Shown: positions 35,339 through 44,435, numbered from the stretch's first letter. The stretch is DNA of 64,000 nucleotides from AC-32 sp963715575 (GCA_963715575.1 OY970250.1:2232001-2296000); one strand, 5' to 3'. A program made the numbers and translations. Notes: generated from the letters alone by a model not told the origin.

Positions 35339-37002
35339 AGCCGTCCGACTACCCACCGCCGTTCGATCCGAGCGAGTTCGTCGTCGCGCCCGGCGAGCCC
35401 GAGATCGAGGTCGGCGTCCTGATCGTCGGCGCGGGGCCGGCCGGGCTCGCCTGCGCGATCCGCCTCGGGCAGCTGCTCGAAGGCGCGCCCGAGCTGGCCG
35501 ACCGGCTCGGCGACGTCCCGGTCGCGGTGCTCGAGAAGGGGAGGCAGCCCGGCTCGCACCTGCTCTCGGGCGCAGTCGTCAACCCGCGCTCGCTACGCAA
35601 GCTGTTCGACGGGCGCTTCCACACGCGCGACCTCCCCTTCTACGGGCGTGTCGAGCACGAGTCGGTCTACTTCCTGACGCCCCAGCGCTCGCTCCGGATC
35701 CCGACGCCGCCGACGATGAAGAACGGTGGCAACTACGTCGCCTCGCTCTCGCAGCTCGGCCGCTGGCTCGCCGAGCGCGCGGAGGAGGGCGGGGCCACGA
35801 TCCTGCCCGAGACCTCGGGCCACGCGCTGCTCGTCGGCGACGGGCGCGTTCGCGGCGTGCGCACCGGCGACCGCGGCCGCGGCAGGGACGGCCAGGAGCT
35901 CGGCAACTTCGAGCCCGGCTCCGATGTTCACGCGCGCGTGACCGTGCTGGCGGAGGGAACGCAGGGCCACCTGACCGGCGTCGCCCTCCACCGCTTCGCC
36001 CTCCAGGGCGACAACCCGCAGGTCTGGGCGCTCGGGGTGAAGGAGGTCTGGAAGCTCGCCAAGCCGCTCGAACGCGTGATCCACACCATGGGCTGGCCGC
36101 TGCGCGCGGCGAAGCGCTACCGCGAGTTCGGCGGCTCCTTCGTCTACCCGATGGGCGACGACATGCTCACGGTCGGGATGGTGGTCGGCCTCGACTACCG
36201 CGACGCCGAGCTGTCGGTGCACGACCTGCTGCAGGAGCTGAAGACGCACCCGCTGCTGAAGGAGCTCTTGTGGGGCGGCGAGCGGGTGGCGTGGGGGGCG
36301 AAGACGATCCCGGAGGGCGGGTTCCTCTCGCTGCCGAAGCGCCTGCACGCGCCGGGCCTGCTGATCTGCGGCGACGGTGCGGGGCTCGTCAACGTGCCGG
36401 CGCTGAAGGGGATCCACTACGCCGTCGAGTCGGGGCGGCTGGCGGCCGAGGCGGCATTCTCGGCGCTCCAGCGCGGCGAGAGCCCGGGCCGGCGCGGCGC
36501 ACTGGCCGGCTACGACCGGGCGCTGCAGGAGAGCTTCGTCTGGAGCGACCTCAAGCAGGTGCGCAACATGCGGCCGGCGTTCGGCCGCGGCCTCGTGCTC
36601 GGCGGCGCGCTCGCCGGCGCGATGACGGCGACCCGCGGGGCGTTCCCGCCCGGGGACGCGCGGGTCGAGGCCGACGCCGACCAGGAGCTGATCCGCACCG
36701 ACCGCGCCAAGAGCTACCCGTTGCCGGACGGCGACCTCACCTTCGACAAGCTCTCGTCCGTCTTCCTCTCCGGGAACGCGACGCGCGACGACGCGCCGAA
36801 CCACATCCGCGTACAACGCGAGGTGCCGAAGGAGATCGCCGAGCTGTGGACGCGCATGTGCCCGGCAGCGGTCTACGAGGTGGCCGAGAACGGCGTCGAG
36901 GTGACGCCCTCGAACTGCGTCCAATGCGGCGCGATCACCGCCAAGGGCGGGCGTCTGACACCGCCGGAAGGCGGCGCCGGGCCGGACTACAAGCTGACGT
37001 GA
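35335..37002 (+). CDS. ETF-quinone oxidoreductase (ETF dehydrogenase)
   Basis: 555 residues. Passes electrons from reduced ETF to the membrane quinone pool. FAD motif VLIVGAGPAGLACAIRL at about 23-40; LLSGAVVNPRSL; GMVVGLDYRD; KTIPEGGFLSLPKRL; LICGDGAGLVNVPALKGIHYAVESG (in parts). The C-terminal ferredoxin-like domain should carry four Cys for a 4Fe-4S cluster: Cys509 (MCPAAVYEV), Cys528 and Cys531 (NCVQCGAI) are present, but the last position is Ile534. Cofactor state is thus uncertain. ATG overlaps etfA stop. Confidence 0.93.
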   Translation: MKPSDYPPPFDPSEFVVAPGEPEIEVGVLIVGAGPAGLACAIRLGQLLEGAPELADRLGDVPVAVLEKGRQPGSHLLSGAVVNPRSLRKLFDGRFHTRDLPFYGRVEHESVYFLTPQRSLRIPTPPTMKNGGNYVASLSQLGRWLAERAEEGGATILPETSGHALLVGDGRVRGVRTGDRGRGRDGQELGNFEPGSDVHARVTVLAEGTQGHLTGVALHRFALQGDNPQVWALGVKEVWKLAKPLERVIHTMGWPLRAAKRYREFGGSFVYPMGDDMLTVGMVVGLDYRDAELSVHDLLQELKTHPLLKELLWGGERVAWGAKTIPEGGFLSLPKRLHAPGLLICGDGAGLVNVPALKGIHYAVESGRLAAEAAFSALQRGESPGRRGALAGYDRALQESFVWSDLKQVRNMRPAFGRGLVLGGALAGAMTATRGAFPPGDARVEADADQELIRTDRAKSYPLPDGDLTFDKLSSVFLSGNATRDDAPNHIRVQREVPKEIAELWTRMCPAAVYEVAENGVEVTPSNCVQCGAITAKGGRLTPPEGGAGPDYKLT

Positions 37003-37961
37003 TTCTCGAGCTCGCCGACGTCGAGGCCGCCCGCGAGCGGATCGCCGGGCGGGTCCACCGCACGCCGACGTTCGGCTCGGAGACGCTGGGCGAGCGGGCC
37101 GGCGGGGCGGAGGTCCACCTCAAGGCCGAGCTTTTCCAGAAGACCGGATCGTTCAAGCCGCGCGGCGCGCTGAACAAGCTCTCGCAGCTCTCCGACGAGG
37201 AGAAGCGGCGCGGCGTGATCTCGATCTCGGCCGGCAACCACGCCCAGGCGCTCGCCTATGCCTCGGCGCAGGAGGGGATCGACGCGCTGGTCGTGATGTG
37301 GCAGACCGCGAGCCCGCTCAAGATCGAGGCCGCCCGCGGGTACGGCGCCACGATCGACACGGAGGCTCCGGACATCCCGGCGGCGTTCGAGCGCCTCGAG
37401 CAGCTGATCGAGGAGACCGGCCGCACGCTCGTCCATCCCTACGACGACCCGCTCGTGATGGCGGGCCAGGGGACCGTCGGCCTGGAGCTGCTCGAGGACG
37501 TGCCCGAGCCGGACGTCGTGCTCGTCCCGGTCGGCGGCGGCGGCCTCGTCTCCGGGATCGCGACCGCGGTCAAGGGCCGCAGCCCGGAGACACGCGTGGT
37601 CGCGGTTGAGCCCGAGCGGTCGCGCGCTTTGCACGAGAGCATGAAGGCCGGCGAGCCCGTCACCGTCGAGGCCGCCTCGCTCGCGGACGGCTTGAACGGC
37701 CCCTACGCCGGGGCGAACTGCGTGCAGCAGTGCCTCGCCCTCGGCGTCGAGTCGGTGCTCGTCACCGAGGATGAGCTGAAAGACGCCTTCCGCTTCTTGT
37801 ACACGCGCGCGAAGCTCGCACCGGAGGCCGCGGGCGCCGCCACGACGGCGGCCCTGCTCGCCCGGAAAGCCGCTGTGGAACCGGGCCAGCGGGTGGTCGC
37901 GGTGGTCTCTGGCGGCAACGTGGCCACCGATACCGCCGCTGCTATCCTGGCCGGGCGATGA
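36999..37961 (+). CDS. Threonine dehydratase, short (catabolic-type) form
   Basis: 320 residues from GTG 36999 (GTGA overlap with ETF-QO). PLP fold-type II: QKTGSFKPRGALNKL with PLP Lys53, SAGNHAQALAY, VPVGGGGLVSGIATA for the phosphate, and VVSGGNVATD at the end. Converts threonine to 2-oxobutyrate; serine dehydration is possible. There is no C-terminal ACT domain, so isoleucine feedback is not expected. Its product can enter propionyl/branched acyl-CoA metabolism, in line with the adjoining ETF genes. Confidence 0.92.
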   Translation: MILELADVEAARERIAGRVHRTPTFGSETLGERAGGAEVHLKAELFQKTGSFKPRGALNKLSQLSDEEKRRGVISISAGNHAQALAYASAQEGIDALVVMWQTASPLKIEAARGYGATIDTEAPDIPAAFERLEQLIEETGRTLVHPYDDPLVMAGQGTVGLELLEDVPEPDVVLVPVGGGGLVSGIATAVKGRSPETRVVAVEPERSRALHESMKAGEPVTVEAASLADGLNGPYAGANCVQQCLALGVESVLVTEDELKDAFRFLYTRAKLAPEAAGAATTAALLARKAAVEPGQRVVAVVSGGNVATDTAAAILAGR

Positions 37962-38170
37962 AGCCCGAGATCCATCCCGAGTACGTCCTCGCAACGGTGC
38001 ACTGCGCCTGCGGGAACGAGTTCCAGACACGGTCGACCAAGCCCGAGCTGCACGTCGAAGTGTGCTCGAACTGCCACCCGTTCTACACGGGCAAGCAGAA
38101 GCTGATGGACTCCGGCGGCCGCGTCGAGCGCTTCCAGCGCCGCCTCGAGAAGGCCGGCCGCAAGGCCTAA
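37958..38170 (+). CDS. rpmE: 50S ribosomal protein L31
   Basis: 70 residues, the zinc-binding (C+) form: HCACGNEF and VCSNCHPFYTGKQKL supply the Cys ligands, so it is the form used when zinc is plentiful. ATG overlaps the dehydratase stop (ATGA). It opens the conserved rpmE-prfA-prmC-sua5-glyA-upp region of Gram-positive genomes, here with a DUF1385 gene inserted second. Confidence 0.97.
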   Translation: MKPEIHPEYVLATVHCACGNEFQTRSTKPELHVEVCSNCHPFYTGKQKLMDSGGRVERFQRRLEKAGRKA

Positions 38171-38177
38171 GGGCGCT

Positions 38178-39095
38178 ATGAGTGCGCCCATCGGCGGGCA
38201 GGCCGTCCTCGAGGGCGTGATGATGCGCGGCCCTTCCAACTGGGCTGTCGCCGTGCGCAAGCCCGACGGCCAGATCGCGGAGGTCTGCCGCCCGATCGAG
38301 TCCGTCATGAAACGGCACTGGGTCTTCCGGCTACCGATCCTGCGCGGCATCGTGGCGCTGGGCGAGTCGCTCGCGATCGGCTTCCGCGCGCTCTCGATCT
38401 CGGCGCAGTACGCGGCGCAGGAGGAAGGCGCCGACGCGGAAGAGGTGCAGACGGAGCTCTCGCGCGGCGCGCTCTTCTTCGCCTTCGCGGTCGCGATCGC
38501 CTTCGCGCTGCTGCTCTTCAAGGTCACGCCGGCGCTGATCACCAACTGGCTGCCGATCGAGACGACGGGCTGGTTCGTGATCGTCGAAGGCTCGATCCGG
38601 GTGACGATCTTCGTCCTCTACCTCTTCCTGATCTCGCTGCTGCCCGACCTGCGCCGCGTCTTCCAGTACCACGCGGCCGAGCACAAGGCGATCAACGCCT
38701 ACGAGGCCGGCGAGGAGCTGACGCCCCAGACGGTGCAGCGCTACAGCCTGATCCACCCGCGCTGCGGCACCGCCTTCCTGCTCTGGGTGATGGTGATCGC
38801 GATCTTCGTCTTCGCCTTCTTCGGCCGGCCGGTCTGGTACTGGCTGATCGCGAGCCGGATCCTGCTGCTGCCGCTGATCGCCGGCATCGCCTACGAGCTG
38901 ATCCGCTTCGCCGGCAAGCACACCGACAACCGCGTGCTGATGACGCTGCTCGCGCCCGGTCTCTGGCTGCAGCGGCTGACGACGCGGGAGCCGACGCTCG
39001 ACCAGCTCGAGGTCTCGATCCGCGCCCTGCGCGAGGTGCTCGCGCTGGAAAAGGGCGACACCCTCGGCGCCGAGCGCGTCGAAGTAATGGCGTAG
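38178..39095 (+). CDS. DUF1385 family membrane protein (YqhQ-like)
   Basis: 305 residues. N-terminal IGGQAVLEGVMMRGPSNWAVAVR is the family hallmark. Several membrane helices follow (FFAFAVAIAFALLLF, VTIFVLYLFLISLL, LLWVMVIAIFVFAFF, ILLLPLIAGIAYELI). Polar motif YHAAEHKAINAYEAG and IHPRCGTAFLL look like a metal or substrate site within the membrane. Function is not established; it commonly sits between rpmE and prfA in actinobacteria and Firmicutes. Confidence 0.9.
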   Translation: MSAPIGGQAVLEGVMMRGPSNWAVAVRKPDGQIAEVCRPIESVMKRHWVFRLPILRGIVALGESLAIGFRALSISAQYAAQEEGADAEEVQTELSRGALFFAFAVAIAFALLLFKVTPALITNWLPIETTGWFVIVEGSIRVTIFVLYLFLISLLPDLRRVFQYHAAEHKAINAYEAGEELTPQTVQRYSLIHPRCGTAFLLWVMVIAIFVFAFFGRPVWYWLIASRILLLPLIAGIAYELIRFAGKHTDNRVLMTLLAPGLWLQRLTTREPTLDQLEVSIRALREVLALEKGDTLGAERVEVMA

Positions 39096-39098
39096 CAC

Positions 39099-39104
39099 TA
39101 CGCT
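39099..39104 (+). promoter_or_regulatory. -10 box for prfA
   Basis: TACGCT, 6 nt before ATG 39111, in the 15-bp gap after the DUF1385 gene. Confidence 0.4.
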
Positions 39105-39110
39105 TCCGCG

Positions 39111-40160
39111 ATGGCGGATTTTCAGGACCTGATCGACGAGCTTGAGCGCTCGTACCGCGAGGCGCAGGAGCGCCTGAGCGACCCGGCCGTCTACAACGAC
39201 CACCGCGAGGCGGCGGAGGTCGGCCGCCGCGTGAAGGAGCTCGAGGGCCCGGCGAAGCTGGCGCAGCAATGGCGCGAGGTGAGCGACGACCTCGAGGCCG
39301 CCCGCGCTGACGGTGACCTGCGGGAGATGATCCCGGAGCTCGAGGAGCGCCAGTCCGCCCTCGAGGAAGAGCTGAAGCTCGCGCTCGTCGAGAACGACCC
39401 GGCCGACCGCAAGGACGTGATCGTCGAGATCCGCCAGGGCGTCGGCGGCGACGAGGCGGCGCTCTGGGCGGCCGACCTCTTCCGCATGCTGACGCGGTAC
39501 GCCGAGCGCCGCGGCTTCACGGTCGAGCAGCTCGAGGCGAGCGGCAACGAGTCGGGCGGCTTCAAGGAGGTCGTGTTCGCGGTCAAGGGCGACGGCGCCT
39601 ACTCGGTCTTCAAGTGGGAGGCCGGCACGCACCGCGTCCAGCGCGTCCCGGAGACCGAGTCGCAGGGGCGGATCCACACCTCGACGGCGACGGTCGCGGT
39701 GATGCCGGAGGCCGAGGAGGTCGAGGTCGAGCTCGACCCGAACGACCTCAAGATCGACGTCTACCGCTCGACCGGGCCCGGCGGCCAGAGCGTGAACACG
39801 ACCGACTCGGCGGTGCGGATCACGCATGTGCCGACCGGGATCGTGGTCGCGATGCAGGACGAGAAGTCGCAGCTCCAGAACAAGACGAAGGCGCTGCGCG
39901 TCCTCCGCGCCCGGCTGTACGAGGCCGAGCGCGAGCGGCAGCAGGCCGAGGAGGCGGCGGCACGCCGCTCGCAGATCGGCTCGGGACAGCGTGCGGAGAA
40001 GATCCGCACCTACAACTTCCCCGAGAACCGCCTGACCGACCACCGCGTACACCTGACCGTGCACCGGCTGGACAAGATCCTCGAGGGGGAGCTGGACGAG
40101 TTCACCGAGGCGCTCGCCGCCGACGACCGTCGTCGCGCTCTCGAGCCCGATCCCGCGTGA
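39111..40160 (+). CDS. prfA: Peptide chain release factor 1
   Basis: 349 residues. Recognises UAA/UAG and triggers peptide release. GGQ at 224-226 in STGPGGQSVNTTDSAVRITH; RVPETESQGRIHTSTATVAV upstream; GQRAEKIRTYNFPENRLTDH in the C-terminal part; N-terminal coiled helices. GTGA overlap with prmC, whose product methylates the GGQ glutamine, so modifier and target are co-translated. Confidence 0.96.
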   Translation: MADFQDLIDELERSYREAQERLSDPAVYNDHREAAEVGRRVKELEGPAKLAQQWREVSDDLEAARADGDLREMIPELEERQSALEEELKLALVENDPADRKDVIVEIRQGVGGDEAALWAADLFRMLTRYAERRGFTVEQLEASGNESGGFKEVVFAVKGDGAYSVFKWEAGTHRVQRVPETESQGRIHTSTATVAVMPEAEEVEVELDPNDLKIDVYRSTGPGGQSVNTTDSAVRITHVPTGIVVAMQDEKSQLQNKTKALRVLRARLYEAERERQQAEEAAARRSQIGSGQRAEKIRTYNFPENRLTDHRVHLTVHRLDKILEGELDEFTEALAADDRRRALEPDPA

Positions 40161-40996
40161 CCATCGGCGACGCGCTCGCCAGGGCGACCGCGCGGCTCGC
40201 CGAGGCCGGTGTGGAGTCGGCGCGGCTCGAGTCCGAGCTGCTGCTGGCGAAGGCCTGCGACGATTGCGCGCGGGCGCTGCTCTACGCCGAGCTCCACCGC
40301 GAGATGACCGGCGAGCAGGTCGATGCCTTCAACGCGAACCTCGTCCGGCGCGAGGCGCGCGAGCCGCTCGCCTACATCCTCGGCGAGTGGGGCTTCAGGC
40401 GCTTGACGCTGAAGACCGACAAGCGCGCGCTGATCCCGCGGCCCGAGACGGAGGTCGTGGTGGAGCGCGCCCTCGCGCACATCCGCGAGCTCGAGGGGCC
40501 GCAGGTGCTCGACGTCGGCACCGGCACCGGGGCGATCGCGCTCGCGATCGCGGATGAGGTTCCCCACGCGCGCGTGACTGCAATGGACGTGTCGCCGGAC
40601 GCGCTCGCGCTCGCGCGCGAGAACCTGGAGCTGACGGGGATCGACGGCCGCGTGCGCCTCATCGAGCACGACCTGACGAGCGGGCTGGGCGACCACGACT
40701 TCGATCTCGTCGTCTCGAACCCGCCGTATGTCGAGCCCGACGAGCTGCCGGGGCTGCAGCCCGAGGTGCGCGACTGGGAGCCGCACGTCGCGCTGATCGC
40801 CTCGGGCGCGACCGAGAAGCTCGCGCTCGCCGCCCGAGAGGCGCTGCGGCCGGGCGGCTGGCTCGTGCTCGAGACTGCTGCCGGCGCGGGCGACCGGGTC
40901 GAGCGGCTGCTGTCGGACTTCGGCTTCTCGGAAGTTACGATCACGCCCGACCTGGCCGGGAGGGACCGGGTGGCGGAGGGCAGATGGAGCAGCTGA
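40157..40996 (+). CDS. prmC: Release factor glutamine methyltransferase
   Basis: 279 residues from GTG 40157. N-terminal helical domain that binds the release factor (EPLAYILGEWGFRRLTL), IPRPETEVVVE, SAM motif VLDVGTGTGAIALAIA, and the catalytic NPPY in LVVSNPPYVEPDELPGL. Methylates the Gln of GGQ in release factors. Overlaps the next gene by 13 nt. Confidence 0.95.
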   Translation: MTIGDALARATARLAEAGVESARLESELLLAKACDDCARALLYAELHREMTGEQVDAFNANLVRREAREPLAYILGEWGFRRLTLKTDKRALIPRPETEVVVERALAHIRELEGPQVLDVGTGTGAIALAIADEVPHARVTAMDVSPDALALARENLELTGIDGRVRLIEHDLTSGLGDHDFDLVVSNPPYVEPDELPGLQPEVRDWEPHVALIASGATEKLALAAREALRPGGWLVLETAAGAGDRVERLLSDFGFSEVTITPDLAGRDRVAEGRWSS

Positions 40997-41847
40997 CGAC
41001 GGCGGACGGGCGCACGTTTGCCTACCACCGCTCGGGCTCCGGCCCGACGCTGGTGTGCCACCCGGGCGGGCCCGGCTTCTCCTCGCTCTACCTCGCCGAC
41101 CTGGCCGGGCTCGGCGACGAGCTCGAGCTGGTGCTGCTCGACCCGCGCGGCACCGGCGGCTCCGATCCCGCCCGCGACCCGAAGGCCTATGCGATCGCCG
41201 ACTACGCCTCGGACCTCGAGGAGCTGCGCGAGCACCTCGGCCTCGAGCAGCTGCTCTTGCTCGGCCATTCGCACGGCGGCGTCGTCGCGGTCGAGTACGC
41301 GGCGAGCCATCCCGATCGCGTCGAGCGCCTGATTCTCGCGAGCACGCTCTCGCGCCATGGTCCCGATCAGGAGGCGGCGATGCAGCGGGCGGTCGAGGCC
41401 CGTCAAGGCGAAGCGTGGTACGAGGACGCGGTCGACGCGCTCCAGACCGAGCTGCAGGGCGAGTTCGCCGACGGCCGGGAGCTGATGGAGCTCGCCCGCC
41501 GGATGATGCCGCTCTACTACGCCGACTACGGCGAGCGGGAGCAGCGGCATGTCGCCTCGCTCGCGGGCGATTCGGTCTGCGTCGAGGCGACGCGGCTCTG
41601 GGAGCAGGAGATCTGGGAGCACTTCGACCTGCGCCCGCTGCTGCCGAGCCTGACGATGCCGACGCTTGTGCTCACCGGCGAGCAGGACTTCATCACCGGG
41701 CCGGTCTGCGCGTCCGAGCTCACGGAGGGCATCCCCGCGCCGGAGACGGTGGTGCTGCCCGGTGTGGGCCACATGGTCTTCGTCGAGGGGCCGGAGCAGT
41801 TCAGGGACGCCGTGCTCTCGTTCCTCCGCGCCGGAGCCCACGCCTGA
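40984..41847 (+). CDS. Alpha/beta hydrolase (proline iminopeptidase-like)
   Basis: 287 residues. HPGGPGFSSLYLADL oxyanion region, DPRGTGGSDPA, nucleophile elbow LLLGHSHGGVVAVEYAA (Ser in GHSHGG), acid near VLTGEQDF and His in GVGHMVFVEGPEQF. Cap-domain insertion between about 130 and 210. Looks like the proline-iminopeptidase/HAD-side branch but substrate unknown. It is inserted between prmC and sua5 in an otherwise conserved gene order, overlapping both neighbours. Confidence 0.88.
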   Translation: MEQLTTADGRTFAYHRSGSGPTLVCHPGGPGFSSLYLADLAGLGDELELVLLDPRGTGGSDPARDPKAYAIADYASDLEELREHLGLEQLLLLGHSHGGVVAVEYAASHPDRVERLILASTLSRHGPDQEAAMQRAVEARQGEAWYEDAVDALQTELQGEFADGRELMELARRMMPLYYADYGEREQRHVASLAGDSVCVEATRLWEQEIWEHFDLRPLLPSLTMPTLVLTGEQDFITGPVCASELTEGIPAPETVVLPGVGHMVFVEGPEQFRDAVLSFLRAGAHA

Positions 41848-42428
41848 TCGAGCAGGCCGTCGAGGCGCTTCGCGACGGGCGGCCGGTGGTGCTGCCGACC
41901 GACACGGTCTACGGGCTCTGCGGCGACCCGCACCTCGAGACGGCTGCGCGCGAGCTCTACCGGCTGAAGCAACGTCCGGCCGGGCAGCCGCTGGCGTTGC
42001 TGGCGAGGAACGTCGAGACGCTCGTCGAGCTCGTCCCGGAGCTGCCGCGAACGGTCGTGGAGGCGTTCCTGCCCGGGGCGTACACGCTCGTGCTGCCGAA
42101 CCCGGCGCAGCGCTTTCGCTGGCTGACCGGCTCGGCGCCCGAGACGATCGGCGTGCGCGTACCCGAGCTGGCCGGCCCCGGCGCCGAGGTGCTCGAGCAG
42201 GTCGGCGCGGTCGTGGCCACGAGCGCCAACGTGCACGGCGGCCAGGAGGCGCGGACGCTCGAGGACGTTCCTGCCGAGATCCGCGCCGCAGCCGCACTGG
42301 TCGACGGCGGCGAGCTCCCGGGCACGCCCTCGACGGTGCTCGACCTGGCCGGCACGGAGCCGCGGGTCCTGCGCGAGGGCGCGGTCCCGGCAGCCGAGGC
42401 CCTGGAGCGCCTTCGGCAGGTGACCTGA
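41844..42428 (+). CDS. tsaC: Threonylcarbamoyl-AMP synthase (Sua5/YrdC/TsaC)
   Basis: 194 residues. First step of the t6A tRNA modification. Signatures: VVLPTDTVYGLCGDP, LYRLKQRPAGQPLALLA, FLPGAYTLVLP, IGVRVPE, VVATSANVHGG and the TPSTVLDL end. The natural start appears to be CTG 41844, overlapping the hydrolase stop as CTGA, which keeps the first helix (LIEQAVEALRDG); the first GTG in frame lies inside the VVLPTDT strand. No Sua5 C-terminal domain, so the YrdC-only form. Confidence 0.9.
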   Translation: MIEQAVEALRDGRPVVLPTDTVYGLCGDPHLETAARELYRLKQRPAGQPLALLARNVETLVELVPELPRTVVEAFLPGAYTLVLPNPAQRFRWLTGSAPETIGVRVPELAGPGAEVLEQVGAVVATSANVHGGQEARTLEDVPAEIRAAAALVDGGELPGTPSTVLDLAGTEPRVLREGAVPAAEALERLRQVT

Positions 42429-42429
42429 G

Positions 42430-42435
42430 TACCAT
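42430..42435 (+). promoter_or_regulatory. -10 box for glyA
   Basis: TACCAT, 7 nt before GTG 42443, in the 14-bp gap after the tsaC stop. Confidence 0.4.
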
Positions 42436-42442
42436 CCCAGGC

Positions 42443-43735
42443 GTGGCGATCGCGCAGGAGACGTTCCAGCACCTGAAGACCGCCGGGCTCGAGGAGATCG
42501 ACCCGGCGATCGCGGAGCTGCTCGGCCGCGAGCTCGAGCGGCAGCGCAACCAGATCGAGCTGATCGCCTCCGAGAACTTCACCTGGCCGGCGATCTTCGA
42601 GGCGATCGGCTCGACGCCGACGAACAAGTACGCCGAGGGTTACCCGGGCCGGCGCTACTACGGCGGGTGCGAGGTCGTCGACGAGATCGAGCAGACCGCG
42701 ATCGACCGGGCCAAGGAGCTGTTCGGCGCCGAGCACGCGAACGTGCAGCCGCACGCCGGCGCGCAGACGAACATGGCCGTCTACATGGCGGCCCTCCAGC
42801 CGGGCGACACGATCCTCTCGCTCGAGCTCTCGCACGGCGGTCACCTGACCCACGGCCTCAAGGTCAACTTCAGCGGACGGCTGTACACGATCGCCCACTA
42901 CGGCGTCTCACGCGAGACGAACCTGGTCGATTACGACGAGGTGCTCGAGCTGGCCAAGCAGCACCGGCCGAAGCTGATCGTCTGCGGCGGCTCGGCCTAC
43001 CCGCGCACGGTGGAGACCGACCGCTTCCGCGAGATCGCCGACGAGGTCGGCGCGCTGCTGCTCTGCGACATGGCGCACTTCGCGGGCCTCGTCGCGGCGG
43101 GACTGCATCCGAACCCGGTCAAGGACTGCCACTTCGTCACCTCGACCACGCACAAGACGCTCGCCGGCCCGCGCGCCGGGTTCATCCTCTGCACCGAGGA
43201 GCACGCCCAGGCGATCGACCGCGCCGTCTTCCCGGGCATGCAGGGCGGCCCACTCGTGCACACGATCGCGGCCAAGGCGACCTGCTTCCGGATCGCCGCG
43301 ACCGATGCCTTCCGCGAGTACCAGACGCAGGTGCGCGCGAACGCCGACACGCTGGCGTCGACGCTGCAGGACGGCGGGCTCGACGTGCTCACCGGCGGCA
43401 CCGACACGCACCTGCTCCAGGTCGACCTGCGCTCGACCGAGTGGACCGGTAAGGACGCCGAGGAGCGGCTGGCCGACGCGAAGCTGACCGTCAACCGCAA
43501 CACGGTCCCCTTCGACGAGCGGCCGCCGACGGTCGCCTCCGGGATCCGGATCGGCACGCCCGCTGCGACGATGCGCGGCTTCGACGAGGACGACTTCCGC
43601 GAGGTCGGCTCGATCATCTGCGGTGCGCTGGCGGACGGCGCCGACGTCGGCGCGCTCGGCGAGCGAAGCGTGGCGCTGTGCGAGAAGCGGCCGCTCTACC
43701 CGGGCTTCCGCGGCTTCACGACCTACGTCGCATGA
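42443..43735 (+). CDS. glyA: Serine hydroxymethyltransferase
   Basis: 430 residues. PLP enzyme: serine + THF to glycine + 5,10-methylene-THF, feeding the folate pool used by MetH. Landmarks: LIASENFTWPAIFEAIGS, NKYAEGYPGRRYYGG, QPHAGAQTNMAVYMA, LCDMAHFAGLVAAG, TSTTHKTLAGPRAG with PLP Lys238, and GIRIGTPAATMRGF. GTG 42443 sits 7 nt after a TACCAT box. ATGA overlap with upp. Confidence 0.97.
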   Translation: MAIAQETFQHLKTAGLEEIDPAIAELLGRELERQRNQIELIASENFTWPAIFEAIGSTPTNKYAEGYPGRRYYGGCEVVDEIEQTAIDRAKELFGAEHANVQPHAGAQTNMAVYMAALQPGDTILSLELSHGGHLTHGLKVNFSGRLYTIAHYGVSRETNLVDYDEVLELAKQHRPKLIVCGGSAYPRTVETDRFREIADEVGALLLCDMAHFAGLVAAGLHPNPVKDCHFVTSTTHKTLAGPRAGFILCTEEHAQAIDRAVFPGMQGGPLVHTIAAKATCFRIAATDAFREYQTQVRANADTLASTLQDGGLDVLTGGTDTHLLQVDLRSTEWTGKDAEERLADAKLTVNRNTVPFDERPPTVASGIRIGTPAATMRGFDEDDFREVGSIICGALADGADVGALGERSVALCEKRPLYPGFRGFTTYVA

Positions 43736-44376
43736 CCGAGACCGCCACGGGCGTGACGGTGGTCACGCACCCGCTCGTCCAACACAAGCTCTCGTACCTG
43801 CGCGACAAGGACACGCCGACCGTCCACTTCCGCAAGCTGGCCAACGAGGTGACGCTGCTGCTCACCTACGAGGCGACGAAGGACTTCCCGACGGAGCCCG
43901 TCGAGGTCGAGACGCCGCTCGAGCGCACCGAGGTGCAGCGCATCGCCGGCAAGAAGGTCGCCGTCTGCCCGGTCCTGCGCGCGGGCCTGGGGATGCTCGA
44001 CGGCGTGCTCTCGCTCGTCTCGAGCGCGCGGGTCGGGTTCATCGGCCTCTACCGCGACGAGGAGACGCTGCAGCCGGTCGAGTACTACGTGAAGCTGCCC
44101 GAGCTCGGCGACGGCGAGCGCGACGCGATCGTGCTCGACCCGATGCTCGCCACCGGCCGCTCCAGCGCAGCCGCGGTCAAGGCGGTCAAGGAGGCCGGCG
44201 CGCGCTCGGTCACGCTGGTCTGCCTGGTCGCCGCGCCCGAAGGGATCGAGCACCTGCAAGGCGAACACCCGGACGTGCGGATCGTCACCGCCGCCGTCGA
44301 CCGCGCCCTGAACGAGAAGGGCTACATCGTCCCGGGCCTGGGCGACGCGGGCGACCGTCTCTACGGAACCAAGTGA
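43732..44376 (+). CDS. upp: Uracil phosphoribosyltransferase
   Basis: 214 residues. Uracil + PRPP to UMP (pyrimidine salvage). Signatures: THPLVQHKLSYLRDKDT, VCPVLRAGLGMLDGVL, IGLYRDEETLQPVEYY, the PRPP loop IVLDPMLATGRSSAAA, and GYIVPGLGDAGDRLYGT. ATG inside the glyA stop. A structured repeat element begins in its stop codon. Confidence 0.97.
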   Translation: MTETATGVTVVTHPLVQHKLSYLRDKDTPTVHFRKLANEVTLLLTYEATKDFPTEPVEVETPLERTEVQRIAGKKVAVCPVLRAGLGMLDGVLSLVSSARVGFIGLYRDEETLQPVEYYVKLPELGDGERDAIVLDPMLATGRSSAAAVKAVKEAGARSVTLVCLVAAPEGIEHLQGEHPDVRIVTAAVDRALNEKGYIVPGLGDAGDRLYGTK

Positions 44377-44435
44377 GCCGACTTGGCGGCTCCGACCATA
44401 GAGGCCGTGCGGGCTTTGCCCGGGCGGCCGTCTAA
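44375..44435 (+). ncRNA. Two-hairpin element, copy 1 (after upp)
   Basis: Hairpin 1: GAGCCGA-CTTG-GCGGCTC (44375-44392), beginning in the upp stop codon. Linker CGACCATA. Hairpin 2 (44403-44429): GGCCG, TG bulge, CGGGC, loop TTT, GCCCG, GG, CGGCC, then GTCTAA. The same architecture, with compensatory base changes, occurs after atpB (47825-47885). No match to a class I know. The wecA -10 box lies downstream of it, so it may be the 3' end of the upp mRNA rather than a wecA leader. Confidence 0.6.
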
